From NCBI GenBank assembly GCA_017555685.1, contig JAFZFW010000002.1, positions 1-6,980 of the forward strand: 6,980 bases of DNA. Reading direction: 5' to 3'. A program made the translations under genes and the position numbers. The notes beneath the pieces were generated by a model, which did no database searches, was not told where the DNA came from, and worked only from the letters and a program-made list of their open reading frames with translations. The DNA is from Methanocorpusculum sp. GTDB taxonomy: Archaea; Halobacteriota; Methanomicrobia; Methanomicrobiales; Methanocorpusculaceae. Shown piece after piece: positions 1-5,781 of this stretch (the first letter of the stretch is position 1; each line of letters begins with the position of its first letter).

Positions 1-1180
1 CCATGGAAAGACTACTCTTGTTGGTCAGCTTACCGGCGCATGGACTGACCGCCACAGCGAAGAGCTGAAACGCGGTATTTCCATCCGCTTAGGCTATGCT
101 GACGCTACATTCTATAAGTGTGAAAAATGCGGTGCTGACGGCTGGTCCAACACTCCTGTCTGCCCGAAGTGCGGAGACAAACTTGACCCTGTTCGCTCTG
201 TCTCCTTTGTTGATGCCCCGGGTCACGAGACATTAATGGCTACGATGCTCTCTGGTTCAGCGATTATGGACGGTGCAATGCTGATTATCGCTGCAAACGA
301 GCCGTGCCCGCAGCCGCAGACCAAAGAGCACTTAATGGCTCTGGAGCTTACCGGCATCAAAAACATCGTTATCGTCCAGAACAAGATTGATGTCGTCCCG
401 CAGAAGCAGGCAATCGAAAACTACAAGCAGATTAAGGCATTTGTGAAGGGAACTGTTGCAGAAAATGCACCGATTATTCCGGTTTCTGCACAGAAGAAGA
501 TTAACTTCAATATGTTAATCGATGCTCTTGACACGGTTATTCCAAATGAAGACCGTGACTCCGAGTCCTCTCCGGTTATGCTGATTGCCCGTTCCTTTGA
601 TGTCAACCGTCCGGGAAGTTCCTGGAAGGAGATTAAAGGCGGAGTTATCGGCGGTTCATTAATCCGCGGTGAGTTCCACGAAGGCGACGAAATTGAAATC
701 CGTCCGGGCAGACAGTACATGTCTGAGAATAAGGCAAAGTGGGAGCCGATTGTTACCAAAATCACCTCTATGAATAAGGCTTCCCGCAAAGTGCCGACCG
801 CAACCCCGGGAGGACTTGCAGCTATCGGAACCAAACTCGATCCGGCGATTACCAAGAGCGACACTTTAGTTGGACAGGTCGCAGGTGCTGTCGGCGAGCT
901 TCCGCCGGTATGGGACAAGATGAAGTTCAATGTCCAGTTAATGGACAGAGTCGTCGGTTCCGCATCCGAACTCCACATTGATCCGCTCCGCTTAAAAGAG
1001 CCGCTGATGCTCTCTGTCGGAACTGCGGTAACTGTTGGTGTGGTAACCGCATCCAAGAAGAATGTGGTTGAAGTTATTCTGAAACGGCCGGTCTGTGCGG
1101 AAGTAGGATCCCGTATAGCAATCAGCCGTCAGGTTGGAGGAAGATGGCGGTTAATCGGAATGGGAATTCTCACCGAGTAA
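1..1180 (+). CDS. eif2g: Translation initiation factor 2 subunit gamma (aIF2-gamma), 5'-truncated by the window edge
   Basis: This is the GTPase subunit of archaeal aIF2, which carries Met-tRNAi to the small ribosomal subunit. The frame is open from base 2, and 392 residues are visible. The family is about 410 long, so only some 20 N-terminal residues are missing. The first visible residues HGKTTL are the end of the P-loop (G1). [11 protein letters not shown] is the switch I region. A zinc knuckle follows, with CxxC pairs at visible residues 40/43 and 54/57, typical of the gamma subunit and absent from EF-1A. DAPGH (71-75) is G3, NKID (127-130) is G4 and SAQ (162-164) is G5. Beta-barrel domain II starts near visible residue 190 ([16 protein letters not shown]) and domain III near 304. 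The end overlaps the PIN gene by 37 nt. SelB and EF-1A are unlikely because of the zinc knuckle and the domain II sequence. Confidence 0.97.
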   Translation, partial: HGKTTLVGQLTGAWTDRHSEELKRGISIRLGYADATFYKCEKCGADGWSNTPVCPKCGDKLDPVRSVSFVDAPGHETLMATMLSGSAIMDGAMLIIAANEPCPQPQTKEHLMALELTGIKNIVIVQNKIDVVPQKQAIENYKQIKAFVKGTVAENAPIIPVSAQKKINFNMLIDALDTVIPNEDRDSESSPVMLIARSFDVNRPGSSWKEIKGGVIGGSLIRGEFHEGDEIEIRPGRQYMSENKAKWEPIVTKITSMNKASRKVPTATPGGLAAIGTKLDPAITKSDTLVGQVAGAVGELPPVWDKMKFNVQLMDRVVGSASELHIDPLRLKEPLMLSVGTAVTVGVVTASKKNVVEVILKRPVCAEVGSRIAISRQVGGRWRLIGMGILTE

Positions 1181-1557
1181 ACGTCGTCCTTGATACGAAC
1201 GCATTAATGATGCCGGCGCAGTTCGGTGTTGACCTTTTCGGGGGTCTGACCGAACTGCTTGGGGCATACGATGCCTGGGTTCTTCCGGAGGTCGTTGCAG
1301 AACTGCGCGGTCTGACCAACGGCTTTGGGAAGAATGCGGCTGCAGCACGCTTTGGATTAACCGTTGCCGCCCGCTGTCAGCTTCTTGAGCCGTGGGAAGA
1401 GGACATCCCGGTAGATGACAAAGTTGTCGCGAATGCACGTGAGATTAATGCTGTAGTAGTGACAAATGATAGAGAACTAAAAAAGAAACTCTTCGACTGC
1501 CAGATTGCGGTCGTTGTCCTGCGTTCGCGATGCAGGCTTGAGTTGATTGGAAAATAA
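1144..1557 (+). CDS. PIN-domain endoribonuclease, archaeal Fcf1/Utp24-like
   Basis: This is a 137-residue single-domain PIN protein. The acidic residues expected for the metal-dependent active site are visible: D17 in VLDTNALM, E53 in VVAELRGL, D91/D92 in VDDKVV and D109 in VTNDRELK. Members of this family next to aIF2-gamma are related to eukaryotic Fcf1/Utp24 and are thought to act in pre-rRNA processing. A VapC toxin role is less likely because no antitoxin gene adjoins it and its neighbours are ribosomal. The start lies inside aIF2-gamma. I chose ATG 1144 because no ATG, GTG or TTG occurs in frame before residue 22, which is past the first catalytic Asp. A GGAGG at 1136-1140 sits only 3 nt before it, a short spacing. 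The first ten residues ([10 protein letters not shown]) look like a non-conserved extension forced by the overlap. The family call is firm; the substrate is inferred. Confidence 0.9.
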   Translation: MAVNRNGNSHRVNVVLDTNALMMPAQFGVDLFGGLTELLGAYDAWVLPEVVAELRGLTNGFGKNAAAARFGLTVAARCQLLEPWEEDIPVDDKVVANAREINAVVVTNDRELKKKLFDCQIAVVVLRSRCRLELIGK

Positions 1558-1576
1558 AAGAGTCAGCGAGAAACAT

Positions 1577-2143
1577 ATGTATTACAAACTGAAATTAAAC
1601 GATAAAGTCAGAGTTCCGCCGGAGCGTATGGGAGAAGACCTCAACACTGTTATCTTAGATGTTTTACAGGAGCAGTTTGAGGGCAGTGTTGATAAGGAAA
1701 TGGGAATTTTCATTGCAGTAACCGGCGTTCAGCGTGTCGGTGAGGGTGAAATCATCTACAGCGACGGCGGCGTTTACTATGACGTTGACTTTGAAGCTGT
1801 TGTCCTCCGCTTAGCTCTGCAGGAAGTTATCGAAGGTATTGTCGTTGAGACTACCAGCTTTGGTGCATTCATTTCCCTTGGTCCGATTGATGCAATGCTC
1901 CACATGAGTCAGATCTCTGACGAGTACATCGACTATGACGAGAAGAACTCCCGCCTTGTCTGCAAGGATTCCGGCAGAACCTTAGGTGTCGGAGACACTG
2001 TCCGTGCCCGTGTTGTTGCTCTCTCCTTAAACGAGCGTGACCCGCGCGAGTCGAAGATTGGTTTAACCATGCGTCAGCCGGGACTCGGCAACCTTGCATG
2101 GATTGAAGCTGACAGAAACGGCGAGAAGCAGGAGACTCAGTAA
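1577..2143 (+). CDS. rpo7: DNA-directed RNA polymerase subunit Rpo7 (RpoE1, E')
   Basis: This is a 188-residue stalk subunit of archaeal RNA polymerase, homologous to eukaryotic Rpb7. With Rpo4 it forms the stalk that aids promoter opening and binds the emerging RNA. Residues 1-80 are the tip (RNP-like) domain. Residues from about 83 form an S1/OB RNA-binding domain, seen in EGIVVETTSFGAFISLGPID and the later SKIGLTMRQPGLG (159-171), a signature of the archaeal subunit. I chose ATG 1577 because MYYKLKL matches the family N-terminus. An in-frame TTG at 1547 would add [10 protein letters not shown] inside the PIN gene and is unlikely. Only a weak GCGAG stands upstream of the ATG. The gene follows the PIN stop by 19 nt and overlaps Spt4 by 1 nt (TAATG), so it is probably cotranscribed and translationally coupled to Spt4. 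Confidence 0.96.
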   Translation: MYYKLKLNDKVRVPPERMGEDLNTVILDVLQEQFEGSVDKEMGIFIAVTGVQRVGEGEIIYSDGGVYYDVDFEAVVLRLALQEVIEGIVVETTSFGAFISLGPIDAMLHMSQISDEYIDYDEKNSRLVCKDSGRTLGVGDTVRARVVALSLNERDPRESKIGLTMRQPGLGNLAWIEADRNGEKQETQ

Positions 2144-2361
2144 TGGCAGCAAAGCGCGCATCCCAGAAGAAGGTTCTTCAGGCATGCAGAAACTGCCACA
2201 AAGTCTTAGAGGCAGACAAGACCATCTGCCCGGAGTGCCAGGGCTCTGCTCTTACTCCTGAGTGGTTCGGCTACCTCGTTATCATCGATGCCCGTCACTC
2301 TGATGTTGCAAAGAAGATGAACATCGAGTACAACGGCCGCTACGCACTTAAGGTCAGATAA
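2143..2361 (+). CDS. spt4: Transcription elongation factor Spt4 (formerly RpoE2, E'')
   Basis: This 72-residue protein is the small zinc-binding partner of Spt5. The Spt4/5 heterodimer clamps over the RNA polymerase cleft and raises processivity. The zinc site is seen as C15-x2-C18 (ACRNCHKVL) and C29-x2-C32 (ICPECQG). After it come the conserved TPEWFGYLVIIDARHSDVA and the NGRYALKVR end, where the beta strand that pairs with the Spt5 NGN domain lies. The length is normal for archaeal Spt4 (about 60-75). The start ATG overlaps the Rpo7 stop (TAATG), with GGAG at 2131-2134 as a well-spaced ribosome binding site. The stop overlaps the next start in the same way. Spt5 is not in the window. Rpo7 followed by Spt4 is a standard archaeal pair. 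Confidence 0.97.
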   Translation: MAAKRASQKKVLQACRNCHKVLEADKTICPECQGSALTPEWFGYLVIIDARHSDVAKKMNIEYNGRYALKVR

Positions 2362-2846
2362 TGCTGATTCTTCCGCCGGAGTGCCGCGGACTGTTTAAAG
2401 AGCCGTTCGGCTCTCTCTATCCTGATTTTTCTGATATTTCCAAAGAGCTTACGGCCCGCACGTTCTGCTGTGTGGGTGATGTGGTGACGCAGAATGCGTT
2501 CCGGTTCGGGCTGACGCCTGCTGTGTCAGTAATCGACGGGGTTACCAAGCGTTCGCATGTGGTAACACTTCCGAAGTTTTCCGGTCGTACTTTTACTGTA
2601 TCCAATCCTGCCGGAACGATTACCGGGGAGCTGTGTGATGCGCTTCGTACGGCATATTCTATGCGCCCTTCTCTGGTGCTGGTGGAAGGCGAAGAGGATC
2701 TGGCTGTTCTTCCGCTGATTGAAATGCTCCCTGATTCTGCGGTTATTTTGTACGGACAGCCGGATGAAGGGGTTGTTTTCTGTGAGGTCAATTCCTCTCT
2801 GCGGAAAAAAGCCGCAGAACTTCTCTCCTGTTTTGTGCAGTCGTGA
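2361..2846 (+). CDS. GTP-dependent dephospho-CoA kinase (DUF359 family)
   Basis: This 161-residue protein belongs to the DUF359 family, shown in Thermococcus to be the archaeal dephospho-CoA kinase. It phosphorylates the ribose 3'-OH of dephospho-CoA using GTP, the last step of coenzyme A synthesis. It is unrelated to bacterial CoaE and lacks a P-loop. Conserved family blocks are visible: VGDVVT at 38-43 (D40), VIDGVTKR at 57-64 (D59, K63), NPAGTIT at 82-88, VEGEEDLAVLPL at 108-119 (E112-D113) and YGQPDEGVV at 131-139. The acidic residues are the probable catalytic and metal ligands. It starts by a TAATG overlap with Spt4, preceded by AAGGTCA at 2350-2356. Its codon use differs from its neighbours: 7 of 8 Asp codons are GAT, while S24e and S27ae use only GAC. 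This suggests lower expression. It is the last gene of the first run. Confidence 0.92.
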   Translation: MLILPPECRGLFKEPFGSLYPDFSDISKELTARTFCCVGDVVTQNAFRFGLTPAVSVIDGVTKRSHVVTLPKFSGRTFTVSNPAGTITGELCDALRTAYSMRPSLVLVEGEEDLAVLPLIEMLPDSAVILYGQPDEGVVFCEVNSSLRKKAAELLSCFVQS

Positions 2847-2852
2847 CGCGGG

Positions 2853-2861
2853 TATTAAATA
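2853..2861 (+). promoter_or_regulatory. TATA-like element upstream of S24e
   Basis: TATTAAATA lies in the 45-nt gap between the kinase stop and S24e and resembles the archaeal TATA consensus. Its centre near 2857 would place transcription start near 2883, giving a leader of only about 9 nt before ATG 2892. No good purine-rich BRE is seen just upstream (CGCGGG). It is the only gap of note between 1144 and 5497, which supports a second promoter here; read-through from upstream also remains possible. Confidence 0.55.
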
Positions 2862-2863
2862 GC

Positions 2864-2873
2864 TAGCGCGCTA
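2864..2873. promoter_or_regulatory. Perfect 10-bp palindrome between TATA element and S24e start, possible operator
   Basis: TAGCGCGCTA is its own reverse complement. The next pair outward mismatches and the one beyond it matches (G2862/C2875). It sits directly downstream of the TATA-like element and before the predicted transcription start, where a bound dimer would block polymerase. The role as an operator is inference; ten base pairs is short and could be chance. Confidence 0.3.
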
Positions 2874-2891
2874 ACATTTTAGGGATATCGA

Positions 2892-3182
2892 ATGGAGATT
2901 AAGATCACCTCTACCACGAGAAACGAGCTCCTTAGCCGTTCCGAGGTTGCATTCACCGCAGTTTACGAAGGTGCAACCCCGTCCCGTATGGACATCGGCG
3001 CAAAGATTGCAGCTCTCCAGAATGTACCAGTTGAGAACCTTATCCTTTCCCCGCTCCAGAGCCGCTTTGGTGTCAGAGCAGTTCAGGGCGTTGCAAGAAT
3101 CTACGACTCTGCAGAGGCACTTAAGGCAACCGAGCGCGCATACCTTATCGCACGCGGACAGAAGAAAGAAGAGGCTCAGTAA
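2892..3182 (+). CDS. rps24e: 30S ribosomal protein S24e
   Basis: This 96-residue protein is an archaeal/eukaryotic small-subunit ribosomal protein without a bacterial counterpart. The family features seen are the N-terminal MEIKITSTTRNELLSR with the following beta strand (EVAFTAVYEGATPSR), the central helix and strand (VPVENLILSPLQSRFG), and the strand RAVQGVARIYDS before a C-terminal helix and a charged tail (RGQKKEEAQ). Its length is usual for archaea (about 95-120). ATG 2892 has AGGGAT at 2881-2886 as a modest ribosome binding site. The codon choice is biased (both Asp codons GAC), as expected for a highly expressed gene. It leads the second run, 2 nt before S27ae. Confidence 0.96.
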   Translation: MEIKITSTTRNELLSRSEVAFTAVYEGATPSRMDIGAKIAALQNVPVENLILSPLQSRFGVRAVQGVARIYDSAEALKATERAYLIARGQKKEEAQ

Positions 3183-3184
3183 TT

Positions 3185-3367
3185 ATGGCAGCAAAGAAAG
3201 CAGCAAAGGCAGCACAGAAGCGCAGCGACCTTTACACTGTTGACAACCAGGGTAAAGCAACCACCACTCGCCGCAACTGCCCACAGTGCGGACCAGGCGT
3301 CTTTATGGGAGAACACAAAGACCGGTTTGCATGCGGAAAGTGCGGATACACTGAGTTCAAGCAATAA
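3185..3367 (+). CDS. rps27ae: 30S ribosomal protein S27ae
   Basis: This 60-residue zinc-ribbon protein of the small subunit is the archaeal equivalent of the ribosomal half of the eukaryotic ubiquitin-S27a fusion; here it has no ubiquitin part. A lysine/alanine-rich N-terminal tail (residues 2-13) is followed by DLYTVDN and then the zinc ribbon, with C32-x2-C35 (CPQC) and C50-x2-C53 (CGKC) and the family block GPGVFMGEHKDRFACGKCGY. All four cysteines are present. The start ATG is 2 nt after the S24e stop, with GAGG at 3171-3174 inside the end of S24e, so the two ribosomal proteins are probably translated together. Confidence 0.97.
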   Translation: MAAKKAAKAAQKRSDLYTVDNQGKATTTRRNCPQCGPGVFMGEHKDRFACGKCGYTEFKQ

Positions 3368-3380
3368 AATACACAAAATC

Positions 3381-4958
3381 ATGCCCGGAAAAAGGGTTTT
3401 AGGCATTGAAGGGACAGCATGGAACTTCAGTGCCGCTGTTTTTGACGATGATTTAGTTTGTCTTCATTCGTCACCGTATTCACCGCCGTCGGGAGGTATT
3501 CACCCGCGCGAGGCAGCACAGCATCATGCAGCGGTAGCTTCTGATGTTGTTTCCAAAGCGCTTGCTGATGCTGAGAATAGAATCGATGCAGTTGCATTCT
3601 CTATTGGTCCGGGTCTTGGTCCGTCTCTTCGGACTGCCGCCACAACAGCCCGTACGCTCGCACTGAAGTATGATGTCCCGCTGATTGGTGTCAACCATTG
3701 TGTGGCACATGTTGAAATCGGCAGATGGTATACGAAGTTTGAAGACCCTATCGTCCTCTATGCATCAGGCGCTAACACGCAGGTTTTAGGCTTCTTAAAC
3801 GGCCGCTACCGCATCTTTGGCGAGACGCTTGACATTGGTCTTGGAAACGCGCTGGATAAGTTTGCCCGCAGTCATAATCTTCCGCACCCGGGAGGTCCGC
3901 TTATCGAGCAGCTTGCCAAGGAAGGTTCCTACATACCGCTCCCGTACACGGTAAAGGGAATGGATTTGGCATTCTCCGGTTTGATGAGCGCGGCAAAGGA
4001 TGCCACTTCCCGCGGAGCACGCATGGAAGATGTCTGTCACTCCTTCCAGGAGACAGCATTTGCGATGTGTGTTGAGGTTACTGAGCGCGCACTTGCCCAC
4101 ACCGGAAAGGATGAGGTTATCCTTGTCGGCGGTGTTGGTGCAAATATGCGTCTTCAGGAGATGCTCTCTGTCATGTGTGAGGAGCGCGGAGCACGGTTTA
4201 TGGCTCCGCCGAGAACCTACATGGGAGACAACGGGGCAATGATCGCGTATACCGGCAAAGTCATGCTCGAGGCAGGTTCTACGATTTCTGTTGCAGATTC
4301 TGTAGTTAATCCGCACTACCGCTCCGATCAGGTGGAAGTGACCTGGCGCGCGGATGCCGGCGAGCTGTTTGCTCCGGGTCAGTCTGAGACTGCCGAGCGT
4401 GGAGCGGAGGCTTCGGTTGATTTAACCGGCGCTGACGCTGTCAAGACCCGTCTTTCCAAAGGATACCGGACGCCGGAGCTTGACCGCCACTTAATAACCG
4501 AGCGTACCCGTGCGGAAGCCCGGTGTATTGCCGCAGCACGCAGAGGCGGAGTCCCGACTCCTGTCATCCGCGATGTGACTGAGACCTCGATTGTTATGGA
4601 GAAACTCGAAGGTGATGTCTTAAAGTACGTCATCACTCCTGATTATGCGCACGCTGCAGGAGTTACTGTCGGCAAACTCCACCGCGCAGGTCTGGTACAT
4701 GGAGATCTTACGACCTCCAACATGATCTGGAAAGACAACCGTGTCTACCTCCTTGACTTCGGTCTTGCACAGATGACCGAGGAAATTGAGCCGCGCGGTG
4801 TTGATCTCCATGTTCTGTTCCAGACGCTGGAAAGCACAACCGAGATGCCTGATGAACTGCGCGCGGCATTTACCGAAGGATATCAGTCCTCCTTTACCGG
4901 TGCTGATGCGGTTCTTGCGCGCGAACATGAAATCGAACTTCGCGGAAGATACCTATGA
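3381..4958 (+). CDS. KEOPS fusion protein Kae1-Bud32 (tRNA t6A threonylcarbamoyltransferase plus atypical kinase/ATPase)
   Basis: This 525-residue protein joins two KEOPS subunits. KEOPS transfers the threonylcarbamoyl group to A37 of tRNAs that read ANN codons. Residues 1 to about 325 are Kae1 (TsaD/ASKHA fold). GIHPREAAQHH is at 39-49, and the iron ligands H106 and H110 (HCVAH), Y127 and D283 (MGDNGAM) are present. So are YASGANTQVLGF, HPGGP (169-173), DLAFSGL and GGVGANMRLQ. Residues of about 348-525 are Bud32, with KTRLSKGYRTPELD, E379 in RTRAEAR, the catalytic loop HGDLTTSN (D442, N447), DFG (459-461) and the RGRYL end. I chose ATG 3381 because MPGKRVLGIEGTAWN matches the family start; the frame is open further upstream only because it crosses S27ae. 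No Shine-Dalgarno is visible. It lies 13 nt after S27ae and overlaps the XTPase by 4 nt (ATGA). Both active sites look intact. Other KEOPS subunits (Cgi121, Pcc1) are not in the window. Confidence 0.97.
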   Translation: MPGKRVLGIEGTAWNFSAAVFDDDLVCLHSSPYSPPSGGIHPREAAQHHAAVASDVVSKALADAENRIDAVAFSIGPGLGPSLRTAATTARTLALKYDVPLIGVNHCVAHVEIGRWYTKFEDPIVLYASGANTQVLGFLNGRYRIFGETLDIGLGNALDKFARSHNLPHPGGPLIEQLAKEGSYIPLPYTVKGMDLAFSGLMSAAKDATSRGARMEDVCHSFQETAFAMCVEVTERALAHTGKDEVILVGGVGANMRLQEMLSVMCEERGARFMAPPRTYMGDNGAMIAYTGKVMLEAGSTISVADSVVNPHYRSDQVEVTWRADAGELFAPGQSETAERGAEASVDLTGADAVKTRLSKGYRTPELDRHLITERTRAEARCIAAARRGGVPTPVIRDVTETSIVMEKLEGDVLKYVITPDYAHAAGVTVGKLHRAGLVHGDLTTSNMIWKDNRVYLLDFGLAQMTEEIEPRGVDLHVLFQTLESTTEMPDELRAAFTEGYQSSFTGADAVLAREHEIELRGRYL

Positions 4959-5497
4959 TTACTGTAGTTACCGGAAACAAAGGAAAAGCGGCAGAAGTTG
5001 CGGCATTCTTCGACGGTATTGTCGAAGTAACCCACACACCGTTTGAAGCAGTCGAACCGCAGGCAGAAAGCATCGCAGAGATTGCCCGCGCAAAGGCTGA
5101 GCAGGCATACGCAGCCCTTGGTGTCCCGCTTATCGTCGATGACACAGGGCTTTTCATCGAAGCGCTTGCCGGTTTCCCTGGTCCGTATGCTGCCTATGTG
5201 CAGGACACTATTGGAAACGACGGTATTCTCCGCGCCATGTCCGGCATCGAAAACCGCCGCGCATACTTTGCAACAGCAATCGCCTATGCTGATGCAGACG
5301 GCATTTCTGTCTTTGAAGGCAGAGTAGACGGTGAAATCACTCACTCACCGCGCGGAACAGACGGGTTTGGCTATGATCCGGTCTTTTCCGTTGGTGAAAA
5401 AACCCTCGCAGAGATGACATTGAGCGAAAAGAACAGCGTTTCTCATCGCGCACGTGCTCTCGAAGAGTTTAGAAAATGGTATGTTTCCCTCCGGTGA
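4955..5497 (+). CDS. XTP/dITP diphosphatase (RdgB/HAM1 family)
   Basis: This 180-residue cytosolic enzyme hydrolyses deaminated purine nucleotides (dITP, ITP, XTP) to the monophosphate and pyrophosphate, keeping them out of DNA and RNA. The motifs seen are TGNKGK (6-11, substrate phosphate binding), VDDTGLF (61-67, with D62/D63 as catalytic and Mg ligands), FPGPY (74-78), RGTDGFGYDPVF (133-144) and SHRARAL (163-169), which contacts the base. The length is normal for the family. ATG 4955 overlaps the Kae1-Bud32 stop (ATGA), with GGAAG at 4944-4948 as a ribosome binding site, so it is probably translationally coupled. HAM1-type genes next to Kae1 are common in archaea. It ends the second run, and a 76-nt AT-rich gap follows. 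Confidence 0.96.
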   Translation: MITVVTGNKGKAAEVAAFFDGIVEVTHTPFEAVEPQAESIAEIARAKAEQAYAALGVPLIVDDTGLFIEALAGFPGPYAAYVQDTIGNDGILRAMSGIENRRAYFATAIAYADADGISVFEGRVDGEITHSPRGTDGFGYDPVFSVGEKTLAEMTLSEKNSVSHRARALEEFRKWYVSLR

Positions 5498-5518
5498 TTC
5501 CTCCCATACAGCGGAATT

Positions 5519-5528
5519 GTTAATATCA
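5519..5528 (+). promoter_or_regulatory. Possible TATA element for L40e
   Basis: TGTTAATATC lies in the 76-nt gap before L40e. It would put the transcription start near 5548-5550 and a leader of about 25 nt carrying GGGG at 5561-5564 as ribosome binding site, 9 nt before the ATG. A second AT-rich stretch, TACAATATTAG at 5538-5548, is an alternative with a much shorter leader. The whole gap is AT-rich compared with the flanking genes. The exact element is uncertain. Confidence 0.4.
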
Positions 5529-5573
5529 CGGAGAGCATACAATATTAGCACGAAAATATCGGGGTAATATATC

Positions 5574-5717
5574 ATGAGATTCCCAGAAGCAGAAGCAAGA
5601 CTCCTTAACGTCAAAGTTTGTATGAAATGCAACGCCAGAAACGCAATCCGCGCAACCACCTGCCGCAAATGCGGTTCCTCCTCTCTTCGCCCGAAGAACA
5701 AGGAAAGAAAGGCATAA
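5574..5717 (+). CDS. rpl40e: 50S ribosomal protein L40e
   Basis: This small gene of 47 codons is read directly from the sequence: it begins [10 protein letters not shown] and ends KNKERKA. It encodes a zinc-ribbon large-subunit protein, the archaeal equivalent of the ribosomal half of the eukaryotic ubiquitin-L40 fusion, without ubiquitin. The zinc ligands are C16-x2-C19 (VCMKCNARN) and C30-x2-C33 (TCRKCGS). [30 protein letters not shown] and the basic tail match archaeal L40e, and about 47-50 residues is the usual length. The GGGG at 5561-5564 is 9 nt upstream. It stands alone between an AT-rich gap and a hairpin, so it is probably transcribed on its own or as an internal operon. Confidence 0.95.
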   Translation: MRFPEAEARLLNVKVCMKCNARNAIRATTCRKCGSSSLRPKNKERKA

Positions 5718-5736
5718 GCGTTCCTTCATACTCTTT

Positions 5737-5756
5737 GGTGCGCGTTTTTGCGCACC
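5737..5756 (+). terminator. GC-rich hairpin after L40e, possible terminator or processing site
   Basis: GGTGCGC at 5737-5743 pairs perfectly with GCGCACC at 5750-5756 around the loop GTTTTT. It starts 20 nt after the L40e stop. No run of T follows directly, but an AATTTATTTT stretch lies at 5762-5771. Archaeal terminators usually depend on T-rich tracts, so the function may be termination, mRNA end protection, or shaping the leader of the next gene. The structure is seen; its role is inferred. Confidence 0.5.
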
Positions 5757-5781
5757 CCATCAATTTATTTTCCGAGGTCAG

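Noticed and set aside
421..1056. Long open frame on the minus strand inside aIF2-gamma
   Set aside because: It lies wholly within a certain gene, has no recognisable motif, is low in complexity and rich in Ser/Pro/Ile, and is explained by the codon bias of the + strand gene.
1144..1557. PIN protein as the toxin of a VapBC toxin-antitoxin pair
   Set aside because: No antitoxin-like gene is adjacent; the gene before it is aIF2-gamma and the one after is Rpo7, a setting conserved for a housekeeping PIN protein.
1547..1576. TTG start for Rpo7 adding ten residues
   Set aside because: It lies inside the PIN gene and the added residues are not like the family, whose N-terminus fits MYYKLKL at ATG 1577.
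2947..3243. Alternative + strand frame overlapping S24e and S27ae
   Set aside because: Its product is Arg/Ser/Leu-rich with no motif, while both overlapped frames are clear ribosomal proteins.
3240..3380. N-terminal extension of Kae1-Bud32 back to ATG 3240
   Set aside because: The extra 47 residues read the S27ae zinc-ribbon region in another frame and match nothing in Kae1; the family start motif begins at 3381.
3795..4316. Long open frame on the minus strand inside Kae1
   Set aside because: It is antisense to conserved Kae1 motifs, is Cys/Arg/His-rich in the way typical of shadow frames, and has no domain or ribosome binding site.
4883..5344. Minus-strand open frame across Kae1-Bud32 and the XTPase
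   Set aside because: It is a shadow of two well-supported coding regions, Cys-rich, with no family resemblance.
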